Source of the DNA: Diabrotica undecimpunctata
Taxonomy: Eukaryota > Arthropoda > Insecta > Coleoptera > Chrysomelidae
Assembly (NCBI RefSeq): GCF_040954645.1
Contig: NC_092806.1
Span: forward strand, 114,124,458 to 114,188,457
Direction: 5' to 3'
DNA length: 64,000 nt
The stretch's first letter is position 1; every line of letters starts with the position of its first letter. The notes under the pieces are model-generated. The model worked only from the letters and a program-made list of their open reading frames with translations, was not told the DNA's origin and searched no databases. Positions 22,671-36,584 of the stretch are shown here, one piece after another. The position numbers were made by a program, and so were the translations under genes.

Positions 22671-22963
22671 TGTAATAAATAATGCTTCACTTTTGGTCTC
22701 GTGTGGTATATTTATTTAAAACACTAGATACTCATGATTTGGTTTATTGGTTATCAAGTACAATACTAGATGGTACTCAGTTGACGTTGACAATACTAAC
22801 TTAGACCGTTCTCTCGATTCTTCATTCTTAACAATAATGATAATACCCATAATCCCGTGATTTCCAGCTATTTAACACACGTGAGTTTGTTATCATAATA
22901 CGTTTGTTATTTGTTAATTGATACACGTTATTTAATAATCTTTCGACTACATTGCAAATTTCA
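22671..22963 (-). repeat. 3' LTR (copy B)
   Basis: It is 293 bp and equals 8559-8851, with TG and CA ends on the minus strand. Confidence 0.85.
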
Positions 22964-23933
22964 CTAGGTCAGAGTGTGTCCTCGTTACAACGATATTTTC
23001 AATGTCGTAAACAAATAATATATTTTCGCAAATGTGTGTCACGGTATTAAAAAGATTACTTGAATCTGGTGCTTAATTAAATCCCGTTATAGTATCTAAA
23101 CCATACCCTTGGCTTAAATCCCGTTACATCCCTATCCCTCAGAAGAAAAATTTTCTGAGTGCTGTTCGTTTTCAATCAATTACATGAACTGTTTTTACTC
23201 TTCCCTTCCGAAAGAAGAAAATTTTTCGTGTCATCATCAACTGATTACTGTACATATACACATTTTTGGTACATATTTCCTTATATCTAATTTTTTTTTT
23301 ATTTTTTAAATTTAGTAACCTCACCTAACCTAACATCAGCATATTATAAAGTTACCCTGATTGTTCCCTTGTAATATGCTATTTATTATCCTTTATTATG
23401 CCTTATATTAGCTTAATATTTTACCTACGTTATTTTACCTTACGTTAAATTATTTAGATTATATTACATATTACCCCCTATTATGTTATTATGTGGTTAA
23501 TTACATATTATATCTTACCCCCTATTATGTGCACATAATATTTACAATAACCTTCACATATTTTAAATAATAAATAAAAATTTATAATAATAAAATCTTA
23601 TATTAATTCTTGTATTAATTCTTGCATTAATTCTTGATACCAAGTAATAGTTCTATTTTCACTTTTCATATACACTATTAATAACTTTGACATCTCACAA
23701 TAAGGGTTTGTCGTTTTATTCATTTATTCATTTATCCCTATTTCTTTTGTTTAACTACTGCTACTATACAGTCTAACATTTTTCTTTTTGTTATACACAT
23801 TTTAAATATATATGTTGTACGAACTTAAAAACATTATATTCATTTAAATATATTTTTATATATTATTTGCATTCAAAAGTACTTGTATATATTACGAGTA
23901 TATACATTGACTCTAATTGTAGCAAAGTGTTGT

Positions 23934-24242
23934 TTCCTTAATTATTCTAGCTATAAACTCTGTGCCTTGGTCTGCTATTATTTTTCTGGGTACTCCATAC
24001 CTCAAGATAAATTTTTCTACCAATGATTTGGCTACTGTTTTGGCTTATTTTATTTTCTATTACATATTCTTCTACGTAGTTGCTTAATTCGCATTGTACG
24101 TCAATATATCTGTTTCCATTTTCATCCATGTACATTTTCATGGATTCCTTGTTTATGATTTAGTGCTTATGCCTTTTTAGTCGTCGCATCTCTTCACATT
24201 TCACGTGTTTCTCAACATTTCTTCGTAATTCGTTCCAGAAAT
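23934..24242 (-). pseudogene. Integrase fragment of the LTR element (copy B)
   Basis: Duplicate of 9822-10130: the block DENGNRYIDVQCELSNYVEE and, in another frame, VPRKIIADQGTEF are visible with the same frameshift. Confidence 0.75.
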
Positions 24243-25658
24243 AGTATTAACTTATATTTCTGTATTTAATATATCATATTTATTCTTACATATCCTTCCT
24301 GTAACATGTGGAAGTCGTTAATTATAACTCTTCTTGACCTGCTTATCTTGTACTATATTATGTATTGCTTGTATTATGTTTATCTTATACTATACAAATT
24401 TTTATACATTTTCCTTAAAAAAAATTATTTTTTATTTAAATCTTTTCGTATTTTATTAAGAATTCGCTGATTCTTATTTTCCACCTCTTCTTATTCTCAT
24501 TTTTCATTATTATCATTTTCTTTATAATCTTCTGCACTCACATTTGTGAGCCAAAATCCCAACAAGTCTCCTAATGCTATTCCTGAAGCATAAATCTTTA
24601 AAATAAATTTATTTTTCATCGATAAATCGGGGAATTCCATAACCGGGGCTTATTAGATATATCTTGGGCTTATTAAATTTTTCTTGCATCGTAAATAAAA
24701 TTTTAAACACGGATCATAATAATAAAATATTTAACCTGGTCAGTTACATTGTACTCATTTCAAAGTTTATGGAATTGCTTACTACGTACATTCCAACTGT
24801 ATCAAATAACATATGTAATGTTTTTATAACGAATACTGAGTTTGCTATCGTAATAAAATATTATAGGTATGTTTTTTTTTGTTTATTGTTTGGTTTCTCG
24901 TCTTTTACAAACTAACTTTTGCTTGTACATCTGGGTCTTTTCCTAAATAAAAAACATCTGCATATTTTGCATTTTTTTCGATGGGCCGTTTTCTTCCAAT
25001 ATTGATAGTTTTTACTGTGCTTAATAGTTGTTCGACTCTTTTTTACTCTTTGCCGTGTTTCTTCCATATAAAATATATAAAAAAATTTTCCTGTTTTTGT
25101 ATCTTCGGAATAAAACTTCTAATTTATATTTCTCGATTATTTACATTTATGATTCGTATAGGTAACATAATTTTAATCGGTTTATCTATTAATCCTACTG
25201 TAAATTCCTTCTCAACTTCTGGTTTATATATTACTGTAACTGTTTCTTCTGTTTTTCAGTTCGATCTCGAAAGTAATTTCGTCAAATATGTAATAATACT
25301 GACATAATTATACTTTTCAAAATAATCTGTTCATCATTTTTCGCCTTTGTGCGTTTAATTTACTTAACATGTTTTCTTCTCTTGCATATAAATAAAATAA
25401 TTGTAGGGAATCGTCTTTCATTGTGACAAACTTCCTTTTCAATAATTTTCCATTTACTTTAATAAAAAAAATCATTATTCAAAATTCGTTCCGCAATTTT
25501 AATCCATTCTGTAGTTACTGTATTGTCGTGCTGGAGCCGCAGGACTCTCAGCGGGTTGGGATTCAAGTACCACCCTAGCTTATCCTCTTAGCAGCCTGCT
25601 GCTCGACGTAGGTTTCAACCATTAAGGTCGAACCATATGCAGTTTGCCTACATTTCTG

Positions 25659-25967
25659 TCAAAAATCTACTTCTGTCACTGTATTCGTATTCGCATGCGG
25701 TGCGTAATATGCTATTGCTGTGCCTCTATTTCTGTGGCATCTCACCTGTGTCCATTGATTATTCTTTGTTCTTCGTTGTGATTGCCAATCTCCTCTGTTT
25801 CTATTACGATATATCCTCGTATTATGTCTTCCATATTCACTTATATTTCTATAATTTTTGTTCCTATATTCTTTTCTTTCTTCGAATTTATTTTTATAAT
25901 ATCCATATATTGCATTCTTACCTTCTTTTCTCATATCAAAATCGTATTTGTTCCTGTAATTTAACAC
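25659..25967 (-). pseudogene. Basic Gag tail (copy B)
   Basis: Same Arg/Asn-rich frame as 11547-11855, again displaced by one frame from BTB-Gag. Confidence 0.6.
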
Positions 25968-27016
25968 TTTTCCTTGTGTGCTATCTTGTCGATCAATAAA
26001 AATTTGTATATTACCTCTTGGGTGGTTGAAAAGTTACATGCTTCCAAAATGAATTTAGCTTTTTCTGTGTTGACGTTGCGTTTCATTGTAGCTACTACTG
26101 CCTCTGTTGTGTATTTTTTCGCTAGTTCCAATGACATTCCTTCCGCTACGTATGCAACTTTTAGTTGTTCCGCTAATTCTTCAACTTCAGATGCATAGAC
26201 CTCTGCATCTTTATGTCCTTGTCTTTTCTTCGCCAATTTAGCTATTACCGTCTTTGGACTGTCGCCTCCCAGTTCTCTCTTCAGTACCTCTGCTATTCTT
26301 GCGATTGTATCTTCTGTAGTTATAACGTTTCTGGCCTTATTGGTTAATCTTGCCTTTATTAATGTTGTCGCTGTCTCCTCGTGTCCTATCGCTATTTTCT
26401 CAAGGAGTTCTAGTGCATCTAAAAATGACTGCAGTTTACCTGCTTTTCCATCAAACTCGCGGGGTAACACCTTGCTTGCGATATTTAAAAATTCGTTTGT
26501 TGTAAGAGCCATACTTATTTCTTGCTCTGTGTCGCTATGTTCTTCCTTCTTTATAGGTTGTTGTTTCTTTGTCACAGGTAGAGAAACCGGTTTAAAATCT
26601 TTTACATTTTGAGTATATTCTTTATCCGAAATTTCCATAATGTTATTATCATTTAAAACTTTTCTATCTCCAGTGAGTCCTTGTATTTGCAATGATTCGG
26701 CCGTTTCAATGAAGGTATTTAAATTTTCTTGTCTAATTTGTACTTCTCCATGGTATATAAATTGTAATAAGTCTCTTAGTGCTTCGTAAGTCACGTTTGT
26801 CAAAATTACTATAGGATGTTGACAGGGATTTGACATAAAAATTTCTTTAAAATATGGGCTACAAACCGAAAGAACCATTTTATGCGCTTTTATGCATTTT
26901 CCTTGTGCTGAAAGCGTTACGTCTACAAAATCTTGACTCTTCCATAATGAATTTATTCCTGAACTCATATTTTCGTGAAAATTGTTCCAACATAATGAAA
27001 ATTTTTCTGATGCCAT
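25961..27016 (-). CDS. BTB/POZ domain fused to Gypsy-type Gag (copy B)
   Basis: ATG at 27016 opens the same 351-codon frame as copy A. BTB/POZ occupies residues 1-115, a charged linker 120-168, and Gag from Met169. The only protein difference seen is Lys for Arg at residue 139 (QNVKDF against QNVRDF). The intact frame contrasts with the broken pol, ZNF and ORF1 frames of the same unit. Because the duplication is recent, two open copies count as little more than one observation. Role unknown: structural protein of the element, a captured BTB regulator, or a host-domesticated fusion. Confidence 0.85.
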   Translation of the reverse strand: MASEKFSLCWNNFHENMSSGINSLWKSQDFVDVTLSAQGKCIKAHKMVLSVCSPYFKEIFMSNPCQHPIVILTNVTYEALRDLLQFIYHGEVQIRQENLNTFIETAESLQIQGLTGDRKVLNDNNIMEISDKEYTQNVKDFKPVSLPVTKKQQPIKKEEHSDTEQEISMALTTNEFLNIASKVLPREFDGKAGKLQSFLDALELLEKIAIGHEETATTLIKARLTNKARNVITTEDTIARIAEVLKRELGGDSPKTVIAKLAKKRQGHKDAEVYASEVEELAEQLKVAYVAEGMSLELAKKYTTEAVVATMKRNVNTEKAKFILEACNFSTTQEVIYKFLLIDKIAHKEKC

Positions 27017-27772
27017 GGTCAATTATCTTTAAAAGTTCTTTTAAATTCGTTTTTCTTCCTTATAAATGTAACAATAATTCTAAATATCCTAATTTATTGT
27101 AGCTAAATAGTAAAATAAAAAGTCATATCCGATTTCTTCGTCTATATTAATTGAAGAATTTGTCATTTAAGCAAATTCATGTCGTAATTTAATATTTTCC
27201 GACTTAGTCACAGTATATTTTCATGGTCAAATATAAATATTTTTAAAACTATACCTTAAGCAAATAAAATTATATGTCACATTTGTTTCATTAAAAAATA
27301 GAATTTGATATATAAACAGTTATTAGCGATAATTTAAAAATAAATTATATTCTGTACTTTTAAAAGCAATAAAAGTTGTGTACTCAACATTCTGAACTTG
27401 AATTAGTTAAATTCTTATATTCAAATACTAAGTAATAATTTCTATCTGTTAGACTGTATAATTTAAATAAGGGATAAAAAATAAAATTTACTTACATAAT
27501 ATATTTCATATATGGTTTTTGTTAATTCACTTTTGTCCATTTATCCATTTTTTTATTTATTGTCCATTGTCATGAGCTGGGATGCTGTCGCGGTGCTCCT
27601 GGCGGGTTTGGTCCGGAATTTGGCGGGAATTTTCTTAACTGCTGATGCATTTTCTCTTTCGAACTGGTACACTGGGTTCCATATAACATCTATATAAATT
27701 TCCATTTAAATTTCCAGTATGTAGTTGCCATTTTTATTTATTTCTTTGGATCAGAAGACTCCTTATTCAAAA

Positions 27773-27785
27773 GGCAGGATCGCCA
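27773..27785 (-). promoter_or_regulatory. Candidate tRNA primer-binding site (copy B)
   Basis: TGGCGATCCTGCC on the minus strand, directly after the 5' LTR, as in copy A. Confidence 0.6.
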
Positions 27786-28447
27786 TGTAATAAATAATGT
27801 TTCACTTTTGGTCTCGTGTGGTATATTTATTTAAAACACTAGATACTCATGATTTGGTTTATTGGTTATCAAGTACAATACTATACCCTGGCCGCTTAAA
27901 ACATGGAATCCAAGGTCGCATGATCACTCAATGCAAGCATCGACAGGCGCTCGAAACTAGACCTTATGGGAAACTGTTTACACCGTCATTATTTGTGTCA
28001 TGATACTATATATTAAATGTTTTATGTATCATGATTTGTGTTTCACTTTCGCTGGCTGGTGAATTTTGTGAAAATGTTTAAAATTAATGTAAATCAATAA
28101 CCTCTAAAAAACGGTATAAATATATTATAGCAACATTGTTAGTTCGTTTTTGTTGAGCGGTGTAAACGTGGGAAAAGTGGTAACATAGGAAGAGGACTAT
28201 TTAAGAGTGCGTGCCATTCACATGATCATTCCATCTTTTCAGCGGCTCAACTATAGATGGTACTCAGTTGACGTTGACAATACTAACGACCGTTCTCTTG
28301 ATTCTTCATTCTTAACAATAATGATAATACCCATAATCCCGTGATTTCCAGCTATTTAACACACGTGAGTTTGTTATCATAATACGTTTGTTATTTGTTA
28401 ATTGATACACGTTATTTAATAATCTTCCGACTACATTGCAAATTTCA
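27786..28447 (-). repeat. 5' LTR with MITE insertion (copy B)
   Basis: Removing 27884-28253 and one TA copy restores a sequence matching the 290-bp LTR at 13674-13963. The insertion splits it after CAATAC. Confidence 0.85.
27884..28253. mobile_element. 370-bp MITE, Tc1/mariner-like by its TA duplication
   Basis: Unit A reads CAATACTAGATGG where unit B reads CAATAC-TA-[insert]-TA-GATGG, so TA was duplicated. The insert ends are imperfect inverted repeats of about 25 bases; both contain GCCGCT-x-AAAA-x-ATGG when read inward (CTGGCCGCTTAAAACATGG at the left; reverse complement of CCATCTTTTCAGCGGC at the right). No transposase frame is present. It is absent from unit A, so it inserted after the duplication or is a haplotype difference. 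Confidence 0.85.
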
Positions 28448-29457
28448 CCAAGAAAACAATTACTAAATGAAGTAAAGAGATTATTAAGTAAAAAACAGAA
28501 TAAACTATTAGGTATTATTGCTTTCCACATTTAAATAATGATTACAACAGTCGTTTAAGACTAAAATGCCACTCAACTTCTAACACCTTTTTTGGGACCT
28601 CAAAAAGATGCAAAAATATTTGCCGCTCCTTCCTCGGGCTTTTCTCTAAACCCCCCTCGTTGGCAGTGAAAAACGGAAAACATTGATTTACCAAGAATCT
28701 GTACGCCGTAGAAAAAAATGTTTCAAACTAGAAATGTAACAGGTTATTTTAAAGAAAAATGTGTGTTAACACTTCTGGTGTAGAATAAATAGTTCTCTCA
28801 GAAATAACGCTTGAAGCGACCGGCGATTTTGAATGTTACTTACACGAGCGAAATTAAAATTTTTAAGTAAAATTTCGACTGTAAAAACTCGATATCTTTA
28901 AATCCGAATGTCCCATCGACAAAAATCAAAGTGCATTTTAAAGGTGAAAAATGCAACTTTCGCATCCAATTTTTGCGTTTTGGCACTAATGAAGTCAGGC
29001 TCTATGAGGCTGTTAAATAAATAAAATAATCATTTTTAGTTTTCCTCCAATGTTTTAGTTAAAGGTCGGGTACCATGGACGCTAGACACTATCTGCCTAC
29101 TTCTTGCTAGAGGAGGTAACATGCTTGATAGTCATATGCTGTGAACATAACTGAGAAGTATACCCAGTCAAACACATAAAAAATTAGTATTTGGTAGACA
29201 TGCGTTAATAGGGCTGAAGTACTGCATAAAAAAGCAGAAACAAGCTCAGAATCATCACAAAAAGTGTTGCAGTAAACCTGAATAGAATACGTCAATGTAT
29301 AAAAAGATTTGGAAACTTGGGCGAAGCACCAACTAGGTTGGACGATAAATGACGTTGTCATAGTGTGTCTTTACTTTATTTATTCCAGCGTTGTAAGATG
29401 TTATTTATGATCTGCAGTTTCAGCATGCAAAGTTTTATAGTTTGATTTTTCTTTTAG
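28448..29457 (+). repeat. 5' flank of ZNF copy B
   Basis: Same block as 13964-14974, with a one-base loss near 29077. It ends in the acceptor-like TTTTCTTTTAG. No independent gene is seen. Confidence 0.6.
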
Positions 29458-30964
<1,507 letters not shown>

Positions 30965-31763
30965 CAAAGATATATATTTTTAAATGAAACACTCTGTATT
31001 TTATTTTAAATTTCATTGCAAGGATACAAAGTAGTAACCTGTTATACTGGACATTTAAAAACGTTTAACCAATATTACATGAATAACCATAAAAACCGAT
31101 TACCAATAATTATTTGTTTCATCAAAAATTGAACTTTTACCATTATTGTATGTTAACTTGGTAATCATCATTTAAGGTTGATCTGCACCCCCAAAAGACA
31201 ATCTCCAAATTCAAAAAATTTGAGAAGGTATATGTGATGACTAGAAGTATTTTGACAACTCTTAAGCAGACTTCATGTTTTCGTTTTTGAAAAAAACAAA
31301 AAACTACTTTTTTCCAAGTATAAAGCGGGAAAACCAAACATAGGATTTTGTTAATTTTTTACAGCATTAAGATATATTTATAAGAAATACTTATGAATTT
31401 TTTGAAAATTTTTGAATTTACAGTTTTGTCCCAATAGGAAAAAATAATTTGTTTCGGCTTATAATAAAGCTACCGGTAAGAACCCGAAAAAAAAATTAAT
31501 AACAACATATATAAAACTGTAAAAGTGGAAAATATTTGCAATAAAACGTTAAATATTTTTCCTAAACATATGAAAAATCGCGTCAAACAAGAATTATGTC
31601 TTGAACTGCCGCTTTCAAATTGTTCTCTCATCTGAAGCAATGGTAGTATTTATCATCGATAGATAGCATTACGTTCGGCTTCGAAACGCTTCAAACGAAA
31701 CGTCATACTAACAGGGTTGCCGTATCAATTACTTTGTACAACACTTTGGCAGATTATCAAAGT
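30965..31763 (+). repeat. 3' flank of ZNF copy B
   Basis: Same as 16491-17288. It runs to the TTAA at 31764-31767 that precedes piggyBac. Confidence 0.7.
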
Positions 31764-31767
31764 TTAA

Positions 31768-34213
31768 CCTTTGTGTCTATACCCAGGTACCTGGGTATCC
31801 TTGGTAATTGTTTTATCTGAATCATTGACGATAGTATAAATATTTTTATTCGAGCTTCTAGTTATTCCTAAAATTATTTAGAACGAAGAGATTTATAATA
31901 AAAACCAAAGAAAAAAATGCATATAATATATTAAAATTACCTGTCAAAGTTTTTGCACCATTACATCCACACCCGTGGCACCCGGGTAACACTAATGTTT
32001 AGTAAATTATGAAGCTCTGTCTAGTTTTTTTTTATAATAAAAGTGATATGGAAACGTAAATAAAAGTTACATTTTAAACACATTGTCCACACTTACTTAT
32101 ATTTACTGAGTGTTCGTTACATAGTGGACGATAACAAATATTACATGATTTTCGTGTCTTTCTTAGCCGCTTTTTCGCTAAAGACATACAAATGTAGCAG
32201 TTTCCAAGGATTTTGAGGCGTCCAGTGGAATCTCGAAGTGGTAATGACTCTGCAGTATTACTTGAATCTGTATGTAGATGTTTTCCTAACATACACTCAA
32301 TTCCTGACCTTGATGAAAAATTTCGGTATACATTTGCTACTTTAGATCTAGCAGAAATTGCAGGCATCACTAGTTTTTTCTCTAAGTCTTGTAGAAAAAT
32401 TCTACGCTGACTGGTTTCAGTAGAACTCTGTGGATTATTCTCTGTATAATTATATAGGTTGCTAGGCAAGCTACGTCTAGGATATTGTAAAAGAAGGCTA
32501 CTGGCCAACGCAAAGTTCTGCGTTTAGTGGAATAATGAGAAACCATTTTGTCCATATTGTCTACGCCTCCTTTAGTTGTATTATAGAACTGAATTATTTC
32601 AGGTCTATTTTTTGGGCCACTTTACATTATCGTTGTCATGCATTGTTGACAGCAAGATAACGCTTTTTTTCTTTTTGGTACATATGAACAAATAGTAACA
32701 CGATCTGCACTGAATCCGTGTAATGACGATCCAGGCTCACGCTCTGGCGAAGGCAGCAATTTCTTGTGGAATATATGGTTTATTTCTTTTTCAAAGTACC
32801 AACTAATTGATACATTCCAAGACAACAGGAGACGGGCTAGTGGAAGAGTTGTGATAAATTATCCATTGTTATGTTTCGTCCCAGAATTTTTGTATCGGTA
32901 ACACAAATCTTTTACCTACGCGTTCACTCTTGATTAGTTTCACGTCTAGTCGAACTTTTTTCCAGTATAAATTTGTCCAGTAAATGGATACGAATTATTG
33001 GCGTCACAAACTCACCAACCCTTGATGCCATACTTGGCAGGTTTTGCTGGCATATATTGCGTGGAAACGTGTCCTACCTCTAAAAGGAAATAACTGTTCA
33101 TCCACAGTAAGAGAATCTGACGGTACATAGTTACGACGTAAATTATCATTGAGAAGATGGAATATATCTGTAATAGCTGCAGCTTTATCATTTTGCAAAC
33201 GTTCTGCACGTATTTTGTCATTGTCAAACCGTAAGAATCTGCTGATGCTCAAAAGCGATTTATGCCCATACTTGCTCGGTATAAAGGATGAGGTCTGTTT
33301 GCCATAAATCTTTCGAGTGCTCTGAATTTGAATGCCGTACTCCTGCTGTAATAAGAATACATAAGTATGCATCAAATTCTTCTGTTGTGAGTGACTTCCA
33401 AACATTTCGAGGTTTGTCGGGGTTTTCAACATTAGACTTTTCACAAACGCTATTAGCTTTTCGATTGGTTTCGCGTATAATTATGTCACACATTACGTCA
33501 CTGAAAACACATTTTGAATGTATCTCTAATCGAAAGAGTTTTAGTAGAACGTACTGGGCTCGTTTTTTTTACGCAAAAGGTTACGTTTCAGTGTTCGACT
33601 TGCAGTAAACGGTTTTCGTTGCCAAATCGTTTTTTATCTTTTGCAACCAGAACATCACTTTGGGAAGAACTTCTTGAAATCGTCAAAATCTTCATCACTA
33701 CTATCGTCGCCGTCGGTATAGATTTCAATCTTATTGTGATATCAGTAAAAACGTCCTCTACGTCAGAAGCTTCATCTCCATCCGGTTTGCTTTGCGAAAC
33801 ATAGTCCTCATCTGATTCCTGGTTTTCGATATTTTTGTCTACTTCATCATCTATATCGTCTATAAATTGTTGCATGTACTTCTGTTGCTTTTAATACGTC
33901 ATTCTAAAATTGATATGATCTATGTATAAAACATTGTAAAAATAAACAGTAATAACTTACCTTCTAAATTGGCTAGCACCCACTTCTCTTCTTGCCATAT
34001 ATTACAAGTAATTACAACATAAAACACGCATATAGTCACAAAAATATTATCAACTTAAGCACAGTTAAATAAACACTGATAGCAAACAAAAGAAAAATCC
34101 CAATTGTCTGTTATTTTCGGATGTACAAGCGAAGTTTACGAAACAATGTCGGGGGTACCTGGGTAGCACGGGTATAGACTCCCGTATCAGGTACTTGGGT
34201 ATTGACATAACGG
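31768..34213 (-). mobile_element. piggyBac-like element, about 2.45 kb
   Basis: The left end is TTAA then CCTTTGTGTCTATACCCAGG. The right end, read as reverse complement, is CCGTTATGTCAATACCCAAG; both continue GTACCTG. These imperfect terminal repeats of about 25 bases face inward. The right flank reads TAATAGG where the empty site at 39131 reads TTAATAGG, so one T of the TTAA duplication was lost. The interior encodes a decayed piggyBac transposase on the minus strand. Confidence 0.85.
32074..33875 (-). pseudogene. piggyBac-type transposase (DDE_Tnp_1_7), multiply frameshifted
   Basis: ATG at 33875 begins an acidic N-terminus (DDIDDEVDKNIENQESDEDY). The catalytic domain appears across several frames: EFDAYLCILITAGV near 33370, FLRFDND near 33235, and LTVDEQLFPFRGRTRF near 33075-33125, which carries the first catalytic aspartate. 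PAKPAKYGIKGW follows in another frame. ERVTICSYVPKRK-like sequence lies near 32680. The C-terminus (32508-32074) ends with a cysteine-rich finger: CYICMSLAKK, CNICYRPLCNEH, CGQC, typical of the family. Many frame breaks make it inactive. Confidence 0.8.
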
Positions 34214-36584
34214 TAATAGGAATGTTATCGGTTTGAATTTTGAACTGGTCATGCTGAAACTTACAGAGTTACAGAATAGTAGATACTGCAACTTTTATTT
34301 TGAAAGTACGATATCATAAAATTTACACTCTATAAGTAATATATCTATAAAAGACCTATTTAGTTTGAAAAATCTATTTAGGCGTTTTAGTTAATTATTT
34401 TAGTATTTATAAACAATAGAGTAGTATACCTTTATATGCTGTAGTCTAATTAATTTTTAATATCTCACTATGAAGTACAAAGTGTTTATTTTGAAATTTT
34501 CATTCTTCGTTGTTCCAAAAACACCATTTTTTTAGAACTATGACAGCATACAAATTTTGATGAAATGGTTTCAGCATAACTTGCAGAACAATAATTAGTA
34601 AGTGACCCTCCTTATTCTCAAATAGTACTCCTTATTGGTATGCAAGTTATTCTGATCTATTTCGTCAAAAAATTGTGTGTCGTCTCAGAACAATCAACCG
34701 AAACCATTTTTTTTTATAGATCCACCCTATTAAAAAATGTCTGTCCGTCAAAAGTCGTGTATGTCGTTCTGCACAACAACTCATTTTTACCAAACTTTGC
34801 ACAAAATTCTATAATAAAAGTTCATAGTTTTAATACAGAGCTGTATATGTATATAGAATGATTTAGAGAATACTTATTTTTGGTCATAGTTTTGCAATTT
34901 TTATATTATATACTTAATAAATATTATAATACCAAGACCTTTAGAATGGATTTTGTCCAGGGCGTCTAACAATATGGCGATCGCTATTAACATCACAAAA
35001 TTCAAACCGATATTTTTAAATTACTATTGTTAATTAAAAACTTACAAATGTCTTGGAATGAGCTTGAAAGTTTTTTCTATTTCATAAAGTTCTTTGGGAA
35101 AGTTAGATATTTTAGTTTCTGTTAGATAACTAAATTTATGAAAAAAAGAAACACCTATATTGGTTGTTATTAAATTGGTCCCCCGCTCTATAAACCCAGA
35201 TTATGAAAGTTTATCTTTTAATTTTCTTCAACTTTTGGAAAGAAATAATATAGGCACAATAGCCAATTAGTAATACAACTGTCTAAATATTAATTTGTCA
35301 CTTCTAGAGAAATCTGTATTATTATACTCATTTTACCATTTCATAATGGTAAAATGGTAAGAAGACATAATGGAATTTGTCACAAAAGTTGATCATCCTA
35401 GCTGGTACATTGTTGCCAGTATTAGAGTCTTATACATATGGCAGTAAAATATTGCTGATTTAGGCGCACCTAGAGACAATCAAAAAGTGGTATACAACCA
35501 ATTTTTGTTTGTATATATGTGGGGCTTAAAAGACTAATTTGGCACATTTCTATTAGTCGCAAAATAAAACAAACTAGCAATTTTGTAATAATACAAGTAG
35601 GTACATTAAAATTAAGTAAATAATAATGCAGTAGAATTTAACACATAGTAAAACAAAATATCCATCCATATCCAAGAAAACAATTACTAAATGAAGTAAA
35701 GAGATTATTAAATAAAAAAAGGAATAAAGTATTAGGTGTTATTACTTTCCACATTTAAATGATTACAACAGTCGTTTAAGACTAAAATATTTCCCCGGGC
35801 TTTCCTCTAAAACCCCCTCGTTGGCAGTGAAAAACGGAAAACATTGATTTACCAAGAATCTGTACACCGTAAAACAAATGTTTTAAACTAGAAATAAAAC
35901 TAAGACAATTTTGAAGGAAAATGTTTGTTAGCACTTTTGGTGTAGAATAAATAGTTATCTCACAAATCACGTTTGAAGCGAACGGCGATTGTATTACACG
36001 AGCGAAATCAAATTTTTAAGTAAAATTTTGACGGTAAAAATTCGTTATCTTTTAATCTGAGTGTCCCATCGATAAAAATCAAAGTGCATTTTAAAGGTGA
36101 AAAATGCAACTTTTGCATCCAATTTTTGTATTTTACCACTAATGAAGTCAGTTTCTATAAGGCTGTGAAATAAATAAAATAATTCGAATAATATAATCGT
36201 TTTTAGTTTTCCTCCAAATGTTTTAGTTAAAGGCCGGGTCACGTGAGACGCTAGAAACTATCTGCCTTCTTCTTGCTAGAGAAGGTAACATGCTTGAGAG
36301 TTATATGCTGTGAACATAACTGGGAAATATACCCAGCCAAACACATAAAAAAATTAGTATTGGGTAGACATGTGTTAATAGGGATGAAACTATTAGGGAT
36401 AAGCCCAAATAGTATAGGTCAATGTATAGAAATATGTGGAAACTTGGGCGTAGTACCAACTAGGTTGGACGATAAATGACGTTGTCATAGTGTGTGTTTA
36501 CTTTATTTATTCCAGCGTTGTTAGATTTTGTTTCTGATCTACAGTTTCAGTATGCAAAGTTTTATAGTTTGATTTTTCTTTTAG

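Larger units (their letters stand above)
22671..28447 (-). mobile_element. Gypsy-type LTR retrotransposon with BTB-Gag (copy B, MITE in the 5' LTR)
   Basis: Second copy of 8559-13963, with 3' LTR at 22671-22963 and 5' LTR at 27786-28447. The 5' LTR is interrupted by a 370-bp insertion at 27884-28253. The primer-like site is at 27773-27785. The interior has the same gene content and the same gaps as copy A. Confidence 0.85.

Noticed and set aside
36273..36479. Plus-strand frame of 68 codons upstream of ZNF copy C (and at 43536 in D)
   Set aside because: Conserved between C and D only because the units are duplicates; copy A and B versions are disrupted and no domain is visible. Kept as flank, not as a gene.
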